64,000 bases of DNA. It comes from an uncultured Rhodospirillaceae bacterium. GTDB taxonomy: Bacteria > Pseudomonadota > Alphaproteobacteria > Dongiales > Dongiaceae. The stretch spans positions 1-64,000 of the forward strand of contig CADEFF010000012.1 of the NCBI GenBank assembly GCA_902826565.1. Direction: 5' to 3'. Under the pieces are notes generated by a model. It searched no databases, was not told the DNA's origin, and saw only the letters and a program-made list of their open reading frames with translations. Below, piece by piece: positions 8,217-16,508 of the stretch; the first letter of the stretch is position 1; every line of letters begins with the position of its first letter. Position numbers and translations under genes: made by a program.

Positions 8217-10460
8217 CTACTCGAACTTGTTGGTCTTCGGGAAACCCTGCGGCGGCAGGCGGCCGGCCTGGGCGCGCTTGCCGATCCAGTCGCGCAGATC
8301 GGTCTCGGTTCGGACCCGGTCGCCGCTGCGCCAGGTGAGGCCTTCCTTGCGAATGAAGGTCTTCACGTCCGAGAGCCCGCCATCCTTGTAGCGCTGCAGG
8401 GTCACGCCCCGGCCGCGGCTCATTTCCGGCAGCTCGTCCAGCTTGAAGAGGATGAGCTTGCGGTTCTCGCCCACCACGGCGATATGGTCCGCCCTGTCCT
8501 CGACCGGGCGGCAGGCGGCGGCTTCCCCGCCCTCGCCGAGATTGAGCACCTGCTTGCCGGTGCGCGTCTGGGCGATCACGTCCTCTTCCTTGACGACGAA
8601 GCCGCGCCCGTCGGAGGAGGCCACCACCAGCTTGCGACCCGGCTTATGCACGAAGAGCGTCACGATCTCCTGCTCGTTGCCGAGCTCGATCATGAGCCGC
8701 ACCGGCTCGCCATGGCCACGACCGCCCGGCAGCTTGTCGGCGCCGAGCGTATAGAATCGGCCATTGGTGCCGAAGAGCACCAGCTTGTCCGTGGTCTCGG
8801 CATGGAAATGGAAGCGCGGCCGGTCGCCTTCCTTGAACTTGATCTCGTTGTCCGCCGCCACATGGCCCTTAAGGGCGCGAATCCACCCCTTGGCCGAGCA
8901 GACGATGGTCACCGGCTCGCGCTCCACCATGGCCTCGACGGGAATCTCGATCTCGGCCGGCGCGTCGCCGAGCACGGTGCGCCGGCGGCCGAGCTCTGTC
9001 TTCGGGCCGAAGCGCTTCTTGAGGTCGCCGACCTGGCCGGCGATATGGGCCCACTGCTTGTCCTCGTCCTTGAGGAGAGCCTTCAGGATCTTACGCTCGC
9101 CCGTGAGCTCCGCATGCTCCTTGCGGATCTCCATCTCCTCGAGCTTGCGCAGCGCCTTGAGGCGCATGTTGAGGATGGCGTCAGCCTGGATCTCCGAGAG
9201 ATCCCACTTCTTCATCATCTTCGCCTTGGGATCGTCCTCCCGGCGGATGATGCGGATCACCTCGTCGAGATTGAGATAGGCGATGATGAGACCGTCCAGG
9301 ATCTCCAGCCGGTGCTCGATCTGGCCGAGCCGGTATTTGCTCCGCCGCAGCAGCACGTCCCGCCGGTGGTCGAGGAAAGCCCGCAGCACCTCGGCCAGCG
9401 ACATGACCCGCGGCGTCTGCCCGGCGTCGAGCAGGTTCATGTTGAGGCCGAAGCGGATCTCGAGATCGGTCTGGCGGAAGAGCGATTCCATCAGCATCGC
9501 GGGATCGACGTTGCGGCTCTTCGGCTCCAGCACCAGCCGCACATCGGTCGTCGATTCGTCGTGGATGTCGCCGAGCAGCGAGAGCTTCTTCTGCTGCAGC
9601 AGATCGGCGATGCGCTCGATCAGCCGCGATTTCTGCACCTGATAGGGAATCTCGGTGACGACGATCTGCCAGACGCCCTTGAGCTTCTCCACCTCCCAGC
9701 GTGCGCGCAGCCGGAACGAGCCGCGGCCCGTCTTGTAGGCTTCCGCGATCGCCGCGCGGCTCTCGACCAGCACGCCGCCGGTCGGGAAATCCGGCCCCGG
9801 CATGAGCTCGACCAGCTTGCCGGCCGTCGCCTTGGGGAACTTGATGAGATGCAGCGCCGCGTCGCAGATCTCCGCGATGTTGTGCGGCGGGATCGAGGTC
9901 GCCATGCCGACGGCGATGCCTTGCGATCCGTTGCCGAGCAGGTTCGGGAAGGCGCCCGGCAGCACGATCGGCTCGCTGCCCTCGCCGTCATAGGTGGGCC
10001 GGAAATCGACCGCGTCCTCGTCGATCCCTTCCAGCATCAATGCTGCGACTTCGGTCAGCCGCGCTTCGGTGTATCGCATGGCGGCGGCGTTATCGCCGTC
10101 GATATTGCCGAAATTCCCCTGGCCGTCGATCAGCGGGTAGCGCTGCGCGAAATCCTGCGCGAGCCGGACCAGCGCGTCATAGATCGAGGAATCGCCATGC
10201 GGGTGGAATTTGCCGATCACGTCGCCGACGACGCGCGCCGATTTCTTGTAACCCGAATTCGGATCGAGATGGAGCTGCCGCATCGCATAGAGCAGCCGGC
10301 GATGCACAGGCTTCAGCCCGTCCCGCACGTCGGGCAGCGAGCGCGACATGATGGTCGAGAGCGCATAGGAGAGGTAGCGCTCGGCGAGCGCCTCGGAGAG
10401 GTCGATGACCTTGACCTCGCCGGACGGCGGCGTCGGTTTCGTCCTGGTGGCTTTCGCCAT
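8217..10460 (-). CDS. parC: DNA topoisomerase IV subunit A
   Basis: 747-residue type IIA topoisomerase A subunit that, with ParE, decatenates daughter chromosomes. The winged-helix and tower regions are evident ([41 protein letters not shown]), with the catalytic tyrosine at Y130. ParC is preferred over GyrA because no GyrA box (QRRGGKG-like) is present in the C-terminal beta-pinwheel, which is also short. It is the last gene of the leftward housekeeping cluster, downstream of recO and a flavoprotein gene. The rightward lysE gene converges on it with a 34-base gap. Confidence 0.95.
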   Translation of the reverse strand: MAKATRTKPTPPSGEVKVIDLSEALAERYLSYALSTIMSRSLPDVRDGLKPVHRRLLYAMRQLHLDPNSGYKKSARVVGDVIGKFHPHGDSSIYDALVRLAQDFAQRYPLIDGQGNFGNIDGDNAAAMRYTEARLTEVAALMLEGIDEDAVDFRPTYDGEGSEPIVLPGAFPNLLGNGSQGIAVGMATSIPPHNIAEICDAALHLIKFPKATAGKLVELMPGPDFPTGGVLVESRAAIAEAYKTGRGSFRLRARWEVEKLKGVWQIVVTEIPYQVQKSRLIERIADLLQQKKLSLLGDIHDESTTDVRLVLEPKSRNVDPAMLMESLFRQTDLEIRFGLNMNLLDAGQTPRVMSLAEVLRAFLDHRRDVLLRRSKYRLGQIEHRLEILDGLIIAYLNLDEVIRIIRREDDPKAKMMKKWDLSEIQADAILNMRLKALRKLEEMEIRKEHAELTGERKILKALLKDEDKQWAHIAGQVGDLKKRFGPKTELGRRRTVLGDAPAEIEIPVEAMVEREPVTIVCSAKGWIRALKGHVAADNEIKFKEGDRPRFHFHAETTDKLVLFGTNGRFYTLGADKLPGGRGHGEPVRLMIELGNEQEIVTLFVHKPGRKLVVASSDGRGFVVKEEDVIAQTRTGKQVLNLGEGGEAAACRPVEDRADHIAVVGENRKLILFKLDELPEMSRGRGVTLQRYKDGGLSDVKTFIRKEGLTWRSGDRVRTETDLRDWIGKRAQAGRLPPQGFPKTNKFE

Positions 10461-10570
10461 CGCTTACTGCCTGTTCACGGGCGGCGGAGGGCGCTACCGA
10501 AACCGGCGAGCCGGCAGCGCGAATCCGCAAGATATAGCAGATCGACGACCGAGGCCGTCAACCGGTTGGG

Positions 10571-11824
10571 TCACCAGCGCCGGTCGACGCGATAGGGCGC
10601 CATGTCGAGTCCGGTCTCGCGCCCGGCGACGAGATCGGCGATCAGCCGCCCGGTGATGGCGCCGTAGGTGAGGCCGAGATGGCCATGGCCATAGGCGAAG
10701 AAGCAGTTCGGATGACGCCCGCCACTGATGACCGGCACGGAGTCCGGCACCGATGGCCGATGGCCCATCCAGTTGGTTCGCCCGCCGTCGCGCAGGCCCG
10801 GAAAGACGGTGCGGCCGCGCGTCAGCAGGATGTCGGCGCGGGCATAGTTCGGCGGCGCCTTGACGCCGCCCAACTCGACCGTGCCGGCGAGACGAAGCCC
10901 ATGCTCCAGCGGCGTCGCCACGAAGCCATAATCGGCGATATGCACCGGCAGGCGCGGCATCACGCCGGGATCGGGCAGCATCACGTGATAGCCGCGCTCG
11001 GTATCGAGCGGCACGCTATGGCCGAGCATCCGGGTGAGGGGCTTCGACCAGGCGCCGCCCGCGACGACAACGCCGTCGATCGCATGCTCGCCGTCGCGTG
11101 TGCGGATATGGGTGGGGCCCTGCGGACCCATCGCGAAGCCGGTCACCTCCGCCTGGAGGATGCGCCCGCCGCGCTGGACGAAGAAGCGCGCCAGCTCCTG
11201 CACCAGGCGGAAATTGTTCACCACCTGCGCGTTCTCCGGGAAGAGCACGCCATATTCGAAATCGGGCGCGAGAGTCGGCTCGAACTGCCGCAGCTCGTGC
11301 CGCTTCAGGATCTCCATCTTCACGCCGCGACGGCGCTGCAGCGCGAGCTCGTCGTCGGCGCTCCGGAAGCTCTTCTCGGTGCGGTAGATGCTGAGCCAGC
11401 CGAGCTCGCGCAGCATGTCGGAAAGGCCGGCTTCCTTGAGCAGCGTCTTGTAGCTCGAGAGCGATTGCAGCGAGAGCGCGCGGAGCGCGATGGAGAGCTT
11501 CTCCACCCGGTCGGGCCGGCTCGCCGCCACGAACTTGAGGAGCCAGGGCGCGATCTGCGGCAGGTACTGCCAGCGTATGGCGAGCGGGCCGAGCGGATCC
11601 ATCAGCATGCCCGGCACCTTCTTGAGGATGCCCGGCAGAGCCACCGGCTCGCAGGCCGCCGCGGCGATGATCGCGGCATTGCCCTTCGAGGTCCCCTCGC
11701 CCGGCGGCAGACGGTCGACGATGGTGACGCGGTGGCCGTCGCGCTGCAGGGCGAGCGCCGTGCAGACGCCGATCACGCCGGCGCCGATGACGCCGATATG
11801 ACGCGGCGCATTGTTGGTGACCAT
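10571..11824 (-). CDS. FAD-dependent D-amino acid dehydrogenase-like oxidoreductase (DadA family)
   Basis: 417-residue flavoprotein of the DAO fold. It opens with the dinucleotide-binding GVIGAGVIGVCTALALQRDG, has a STKGNAAIIAAAA segment near the flavin, and ends with the DadA-type FAYGHGHLGLTYGAITGRLI. DadA enzymes oxidise D-amino acids (or 4-hydroxyproline-type substrates) and pass electrons to the respiratory chain. The ATG at 11824 places GxGxxG near the N terminus. An extension to 12244 would only overlap recO and is rejected. The gene sits between recO and parC, which usually lack such a neighbour, so it looks like a lineage-specific insertion. Substrate unknown. Confidence 0.85.
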   Translation of the reverse strand: MVTNNAPRHIGVIGAGVIGVCTALALQRDGHRVTIVDRLPPGEGTSKGNAAIIAAAACEPVALPGILKKVPGMLMDPLGPLAIRWQYLPQIAPWLLKFVAASRPDRVEKLSIALRALSLQSLSSYKTLLKEAGLSDMLRELGWLSIYRTEKSFRSADDELALQRRRGVKMEILKRHELRQFEPTLAPDFEYGVLFPENAQVVNNFRLVQELARFFVQRGGRILQAEVTGFAMGPQGPTHIRTRDGEHAIDGVVVAGGAWSKPLTRMLGHSVPLDTERGYHVMLPDPGVMPRLPVHIADYGFVATPLEHGLRLAGTVELGGVKAPPNYARADILLTRGRTVFPGLRDGGRTNWMGHRPSVPDSVPVISGGRHPNCFFAYGHGHLGLTYGAITGRLIADLVAGRETGLDMAPYRVDRRW

Positions 11825-11879
11825 GAAGGGGCTCCCGGGGGAATGATGGTCTATCGGGTAGAGGAAGGCGGCCGGCGAA

Positions 11880-12620
11880 TCAAGCCCGCCGGCGGGAGAG
11901 ACGCTGAAGCAGGCGCCCGCGGGCGGCGGGCGCGCCGGGGCGGCCGGTACGGATCGAGAAGACATGCCGCTCCAGGAAGAAGCCCGTGAGGGCGAGCGCG
12001 TCCGCGACCTCGCCGGGATCGGGGGTCGCGGCCTCGGGCTCGAGCAGGAAACCCGGCAAAGGCAGCAGCCTTTCCCGCCAGAGTCCGGCGGCTTCCGCCG
12101 AGACCGCGCGGCCGGTCCTGGGCGAGACGAAGGCGAGCCCGTCCCGCTCGCCGGTGACGGCGCAATTGCCGAGATCGAGCCCGTAGCCGAGCTCGGCCAG
12201 CAGCGCCAGCTCCCAGCGCGCATAATGCGCGAGCCAGGCGGCATCGCCCGCGACGAGCCGGCGAATCAACGCTTCCAGCCCGTCATGCGCCGCCGGATGC
12301 GCCTCGCGCTCCGGCAGGGCGGTTTCGGTCACGGCCAGCGCCGCGGTCAGGCCGGCGAGCCGCAGCGCATCGTCGAGCAGGCTCGCCATCGGGCACTCGA
12401 CCAGCTCGCAGGTGAACTGACCGAGCTGCTCGGAGAGCCGGCCGCGCCAGGTGACCTGAAGGCGGTTCCCGGGCTGGTAGCGCCCGCCCGCGCTCCGGCT
12501 CGTGGCGCCCTTGGCGAGGCCGTGATGCCGGCCATGCTCCCGCGTCATCAGCGACAGCACGGCCGCGCCCTCGCCATGCGGGCGAACCGACAGCAGGATC
12601 GCGTCTTCGGACCATTCCAT
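11880..12620 (-). CDS. recO: DNA repair protein RecO
   Basis: 246-residue RecO, which with RecR (and RecF) loads RecA on SSB-coated single-stranded DNA. The N-terminal OB fold is visible in MEWSEDAILLSVRPHGEGAAVLSLMTREHG, followed by the helical domain with LAHYARWELALLAELGYGLDL, a strong RecO signature, and CAVTGERDGLAFVSPRTGRAVS. Length is typical. It lies 56 bases downstream of era on the same strand, the standard alphaproteobacterial order rnc-era-recO. Confidence 0.95.
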   Translation of the reverse strand: MEWSEDAILLSVRPHGEGAAVLSLMTREHGRHHGLAKGATSRSAGGRYQPGNRLQVTWRGRLSEQLGQFTCELVECPMASLLDDALRLAGLTAALAVTETALPEREAHPAAHDGLEALIRRLVAGDAAWLAHYARWELALLAELGYGLDLGNCAVTGERDGLAFVSPRTGRAVSAEAAGLWRERLLPLPGFLLEPEAATPDPGEVADALALTGFFLERHVFSIRTGRPGAPAARGRLLQRLSRRRA

Positions 12621-12676
12621 CGGCGCGGATTATAGAGCGCCCCGGCCGCCTCCGCCGCAGCCAATGACGCGCCGCC

Positions 12677-13594
12677 TCACACGTCGTAATCGAGCCCGAG
12701 ATCGCGGAACCGGCCGCGGTCCTCGGCCCAGTTCTCCCGCACCTTGACCTGGAGAAAGAGATGCACGCGCCGCTCGAGCATCGCCTCGAGCTCGCGCTGG
12801 GCGGCTTCCCGCACGGCCTTGATGCGGGTGCCGGCCTTGCCGACCACGATCGCCTTCTGGCTCTCCCGCTCGACGAAGATCGTCTGGTCGATCTTCGCGC
12901 TGCCGTCCTTGAACTCCTCCCAGGCCTCGCTCTCGACGATGAGCGAATAGGGCACTTCCTGATGGAGCTGCCGGAAAAGCTGCTCGCGCGTGACCTCGGC
13001 CGCGAGCAGCCGCTGCGGCATGTCGGTGAGCTGGTCCTCGGGGAAGAGCCAGGGCCCCATCGGGAGTTTCGGCGCGAGGGCCTTCGGCAGGTCGGCGACG
13101 CCATCGCCGGTCTCGGCCGAGACCATGAACACCTCGGTGAAAAGGCCCGTGCCGTGCAGCGTCGGGCTCAGAGCCAGCAGCGCTTCGCGCTTCACCAGGT
13201 CGATGTTGTTGAGCACGAGGATCGCCTTGCGACGGGATTTCTCGAGCCCGGCGAGAATGCGCTCGGTGTCCTCGTCGAGCTTGCGGCGGCTCGTATCGAC
13301 CAGCAGCAGCACGAGATCGGCATCGGCTGCACCCTGCCAGGCGGCCGCGACCATGGCGCGCTCGAAGCGCCGGCGCGGGGTGAAGAAGATGCCGGGCGTA
13401 TCGAGATAGACGATCTGCGCGGCGCCTTCGATCGCGATGCCGAGGATGCGGGTTCGCGTCGTCTGCACCTTCGGAGAGACGATCGAAACCTTGCTGCCGA
13501 CCAGCCGGTTCAGCAGCGTCGATTTCCCGACATTGGGGGCGCCGAGGATCGCCACATAGCCGCAGCGCGTCGGTTCCGCGGCGGCCTCAGCCAT
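12677..13594 (-). CDS. era: GTPase Era
   Basis: 305-residue GTPase needed for 30S subunit maturation and 16S rRNA 3' end processing. The G1 motif GAPNVGKSTLLN, G3 in YLDTPGIF and G4 NNID are clear. The C-terminal KH RNA-binding domain contains VVGKAGTRIKAVREAAQREL. The start overlaps the last 8 bases of rnc, which indicates translational coupling. Confidence 0.97.
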   Translation of the reverse strand: MAEAAAEPTRCGYVAILGAPNVGKSTLLNRLVGSKVSIVSPKVQTTRTRILGIAIEGAAQIVYLDTPGIFFTPRRRFERAMVAAAWQGAADADLVLLLVDTSRRKLDEDTERILAGLEKSRRKAILVLNNIDLVKREALLALSPTLHGTGLFTEVFMVSAETGDGVADLPKALAPKLPMGPWLFPEDQLTDMPQRLLAAEVTREQLFRQLHQEVPYSLIVESEAWEEFKDGSAKIDQTIFVERESQKAIVVGKAGTRIKAVREAAQRELEAMLERRVHLFLQVKVRENWAEDRGRFRDLGLDYDV

Positions 13595-14306
13595 GTCCGG
13601 CCTGAAGACGCTGCAGCAGCTCGAGGGCGGCGGCCTGCTCGGCGGCGCGCTTGGAGCGCCCGGTGCCCGACGCCGATCCCTTGTCCTGCACCTGGACCTC
13701 GACGGTGAAGAGCGGCTCGTGCGGCCGGCCTTCCAGCGCGATCAGCTTGTAGGCCGGCAGCGGCAGGCCCCGCCCCTGCGCCCATTCCTGGAGCGCGGTC
13801 TTCGGGTCCTGCGGCGGTCGGAGGTCCTCGGCGATGAGCCGCTGCCAATGCGGCTCGATGAAGCCGCGCGCCGCGTCCAGCCCGCCGTCGAGATAGATCG
13901 CGCCGATGACCGCCTCGCAGGCGTCAGCCAGCAGCGCCGCCTGGCCGCGGCCGCCGCTGTCGCGCTCGCCCTGCGAGACGCGGATATGGCGCCCGAGATC
14001 GATCGCCGTCGCCACCCGTGCGAGCCCGTCGCGGCTTACCACGGCCGCGAAGCGACGGGCGAGCGCCCCCTCGTCCTCCTTCGGAAACGACTTGTACAGC
14101 ATCTCCGCCACGATTAGCCCCAGCACGCGGTCGCCGAGGAATTCGAGCCGCTCGTAGCCGACAGTGCCGCGCTCGCTCCGGCGTTGCAGCAGGCTCGCAT
14201 GGGTGAGCGCCTGCTGCAGCAACTCTTCGTCGCGGAAGCGATGGCCGAGCAGCCGCTCGAGGGCGGGAAGATCGAGGGCAGCGCGATGGCTGGCGGCGCC
14301 GGTCAA
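13587..14306 (-). CDS. rnc: Ribonuclease III
   Basis: Double-strand-specific endoribonuclease for rRNA and mRNA processing. The RNase III signature ERLEFLGDRVLGLIVAEML and the second acidic cluster DACEAVIGAIYLDGG are intact, and the dsRNA-binding domain follows (DPKTALQEWAQGRGLPLPAYK to GTGRSKRAAEQAAALELL). I place the start at a TTG (14306) that overlaps the lepB stop in a TTGA arrangement, giving 239 residues, the usual size. An ATG at 14351 would add 15 unconserved residues inside lepB. The start codon is therefore the uncertain part; the gene itself is not. Confidence 0.93.
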   Translation of the reverse strand: MTGAASHRAALDLPALERLLGHRFRDEELLQQALTHASLLQRRSERGTVGYERLEFLGDRVLGLIVAEMLYKSFPKEDEGALARRFAAVVSRDGLARVATAIDLGRHIRVSQGERDSGGRGQAALLADACEAVIGAIYLDGGLDAARGFIEPHWQRLIAEDLRPPQDPKTALQEWAQGRGLPLPAYKLIALEGRPHEPLFTVEVQVQDKGSASGTGRSKRAAEQAAALELLQRLQAGHG

Positions 14307-15034
14307 TTGACCGCGTTGAAGAGACGGTCGTAGCGGATGGCGCCGAACCACTTCCAGGGCTCGAGCCAGCCGGCCGTGCCGTCGGTGGAGAAGAACAGGA
14401 ACTCCGCGCGTCCGACCAGATTCTCGGCCGGGATATAGCCGACATCCTCGAGCACGCGGCTGTCTTTCGAATTGTCCCGATTGTCGCCCATCGCGAAATA
14501 ATGGCCTGCGGGGACGACATAGACCTCGGTGTTGTCGAGACCGCCCTGATCGCCCTGCTGCTCGAGGATGCGATGCTCCACGCCGTTCGGCAGGGTCTCG
14601 ACATATTGCGGGATCGGGAAGCCGGAGCTGCCCATATAGTCCTCGATCCGGCGACGCTGCACCGGCTCGCCGTTGATGTGGAGGATGCCGCCGACGACCT
14701 GGATGCGGTCGCCGGGCAGCCCGATAATGCGCTTGATGTAGTCGGTCGAGTTGTCGGCCGGCAGCTTGAACACCGCCACGTCGCCGCGCTCCGGCACGCC
14801 CTCGAGCACCCGCCCGGTGAAAAGCGGCGGGCTGAAGGGGAGCGAGTATCGGCTGTAGCCGTAGGAGAATTTCGAAACGAACAGATAGTCGCCGACGAGC
14901 AGAGTCGGGATCATCGAGCCCGATGGAATGTTGAAGGGCTCGTACGCGAAGGTGCGGATGACCACCGCGATGAGCACCGCATAGACGACGGTCCTGATCG
15001 TCTCGCCGACACCGCCCGAGGTCTTTCGCGCCAT
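14303..15034 (-). CDS. lepB: Signal peptidase I
   Basis: 243-residue inner-membrane serine protease (S26) that removes signal peptides from exported proteins. One N-terminal membrane segment (about residues 13-30, TVVYAVLIAVVIRTFAYEPF) is followed by the catalytic box IPSGSMIPTLLVGDYLFV with nucleophile S40, the general base lysine K101 in DYIKRIIGLPGD, and the late box FAMGDNRDNSKDSR. The ATG at 15034 gives the normal alphaproteobacterial length. It overlaps rnc by 4 bases. Confidence 0.96.
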   Translation of the reverse strand: MARKTSGGVGETIRTVVYAVLIAVVIRTFAYEPFNIPSGSMIPTLLVGDYLFVSKFSYGYSRYSLPFSPPLFTGRVLEGVPERGDVAVFKLPADNSTDYIKRIIGLPGDRIQVVGGILHINGEPVQRRRIEDYMGSSGFPIPQYVETLPNGVEHRILEQQGDQGGLDNTEVYVVPAGHYFAMGDNRDNSKDSRVLEDVGYIPAENLVGRAEFLFFSTDGTAGWLEPWKWFGAIRYDRLFNAVN

Positions 15035-15165
15035 GAATCGCCGGATCTGGGAAAGGGAATCACACGGCCAGCAACGCCGCGCCGGATGAAGCCAGCATAA
15101 GCTTGGCCTGTCAAGCACTTGGCGGTCGCAGGCAAGGGAAAAACAAGGCGAGCCCGGGCTTTGTC

Positions 15166-15576
15166 TCACGCCCCGCCGGTTGTCGGTAGTGCCGAGATGA
15201 TGACCAGCGCCTGCGCCTGCGGATGGTCGTCGGTAAGGGTGAGGTCGATCTGCGCCACCATGCCGCTGGGCACGATCTGGGCCAGCCGCGCCGCGGCGCC
15301 GCCGGTGAGCCGCATGGTCGGCTTGCCCGACGGCAAATTGACCACGCCGAGGTCGCGCCAGAACACGCCGCGGCTGAAGCCGGTGCCGAGCGCCTTCGCG
15401 CAGGCCTCCTTGGCGGCGAAGCGCTTGGCGTAGCTCGCCGCCCGGTTGGCGCGTCGATCGGACTTTTTCCGTTCCACCTCGGTGAAGCATCGCTCGACGA
15501 AGCGCTCGCCATAGCGATCGAGCGTTCGCTCGATCCGGCGGATGTCGATGATGTCGCTGCCGATGCCGAGGATCAT
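15166..15576 (-). CDS. acpS: Holo-[acyl-carrier-protein] synthase
   Basis: 136-residue phosphopantetheinyl transferase that activates ACP from CoA for fatty acid synthesis. The N-terminal [19 protein letters not shown] contains the metal-binding Asp, and the second signature is [21 protein letters not shown]. The ATG at 15576 starts exactly at the family N terminus. Upstream in-frame starts overlap pdxJ and are rejected. It lies between pdxJ and lepB on the same strand, as expected. Confidence 0.96.
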   Translation of the reverse strand: MILGIGSDIIDIRRIERTLDRYGERFVERCFTEVERKKSDRRANRAASYAKRFAAKEACAKALGTGFSRGVFWRDLGVVNLPSGKPTMRLTGGAAARLAQIVPSGMVAQIDLTLTDDHPQAQALVIISALPTTGGA

Positions 15577-15595
15577 CGCGGATGGCCGGGCGTCT

Positions 15596-16351
15596 TCAAG
15601 CGCTCCGCTCGCCGCCGGCCTCTGCGCGCGCATTGTCCATCAGCGCCCGCATGCGGCGGATCGCACTCTCGAGCCCGCCGAAGATCGCCTCGCCGACCAG
15701 GAAATGACCGATATTGAGCTCCATCAGGGTCGGGATCGCGGCAACCGGTGCGACGGTGTCGAAGGTAAGCCCGTGGCCGGCATGGCATTCGAGGCCGATC
15801 CGCTCGGCATGGACCGCGGCGGCGGCGATGCGATCGAGCTCGCGCTGCCGCTCGGCGCCTTCGGCATGGCAATAGGCGCCGGTATGAAGCTCCACGATAT
15901 CGGCACCGATCGCCTTCGAGGCATCGAGCTGCGCCGCGGTCGCCTCGACGAACATCGAGACGCGGATGCCGGTCGCCTTCAACGCGCGCACGAACCGTGC
16001 GAGATGGTCCCGCCCCCTCGCCACGTCGAGCCCGCCCTCGGTGGTGCGCTCCTCGCGCCGCTCGGGCACGAGGCAGGCGGCATGCGGTCTGTGGCGGAGC
16101 GCGATCGCCAGCATCTCGTCGGTCGCCGCCATCTCGAAATTGAGCGGCCGGTCGATCTCGCGGATCAGCCGGTCGATGTCGCCGTCGGAGATATGACGCC
16201 GATCCTCGCGGAGATGAGCGGTGATGCCGTCGGCGCCGGCCTGCACGGCGAGGCGCGCGGCGCGCACGGGGTCCGGGTGACGCCCGCCGCGGGCGTTCCG
16301 GATCGTCGCCACATGGTCGATGTTCACGCCGAGACGCAGATGGTTCCGCAT
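15596..16351 (-). CDS. pdxJ: Pyridoxine 5'-phosphate synthase
   Basis: 251-residue TIM-barrel enzyme that condenses 1-deoxyxylulose 5-phosphate with 3-amino-1-hydroxyacetone phosphate in de novo vitamin B6 synthesis. Signatures include [17 protein letters not shown] at the N terminus, [15 protein letters not shown], and VELHTGAYC with the phosphate-binding GHGLTFDTV. First gene of the pdxJ-acpS-lepB-rnc-era-recO run. It lies 157 bases from rsh, a gap that holds a promoter-like sequence, so the run may have its own start of transcription. Confidence 0.96.
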   Translation of the reverse strand: MRNHLRLGVNIDHVATIRNARGGRHPDPVRAARLAVQAGADGITAHLREDRRHISDGDIDRLIREIDRPLNFEMAATDEMLAIALRHRPHAACLVPERREERTTEGGLDVARGRDHLARFVRALKATGIRVSMFVEATAAQLDASKAIGADIVELHTGAYCHAEGAERQRELDRIAAAAVHAERIGLECHAGHGLTFDTVAPVAAIPTLMELNIGHFLVGEAIFGGLESAIRRMRALMDNARAEAGGERSA

Positions 16352-16380
16352 GACCGTAGGTCCCTTATCGCGAGGCGTTC

Positions 16381-16409
16381 ATCATAGCGATTTTCCCGCG
16401 GCCCGAGAA
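16381..16409 (-). promoter_or_regulatory. Candidate sigma-70-type promoter for pdxJ
   Basis: On the minus strand TTCTCG, a 17-base spacer and TATGAT (5 of 6 bases of the -10 consensus) lie about 30 bases before the pdxJ ATG. The -35 match is weak, so this is only a candidate. It would start transcription of the pdxJ-acpS-lepB-rnc-era-recO run separately from rsh. Confidence 0.35.
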
Positions 16410-16508
16410 TCCACGCCGATGCAAGGCAGGCCCGCGAGCCGGCGGCGGCATTGTAGGGAGACAAGATGAAGCGTCGGCTACCGCTCGCATGACCCCGGCT
16501 GCGCTTGC

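Noticed and set aside
8217-10460. DNA gyrase subunit A
   Set aside because: No GyrA box in the short C-terminal domain, and the gene lies outside the usual gyrA setting. ParC fits better.
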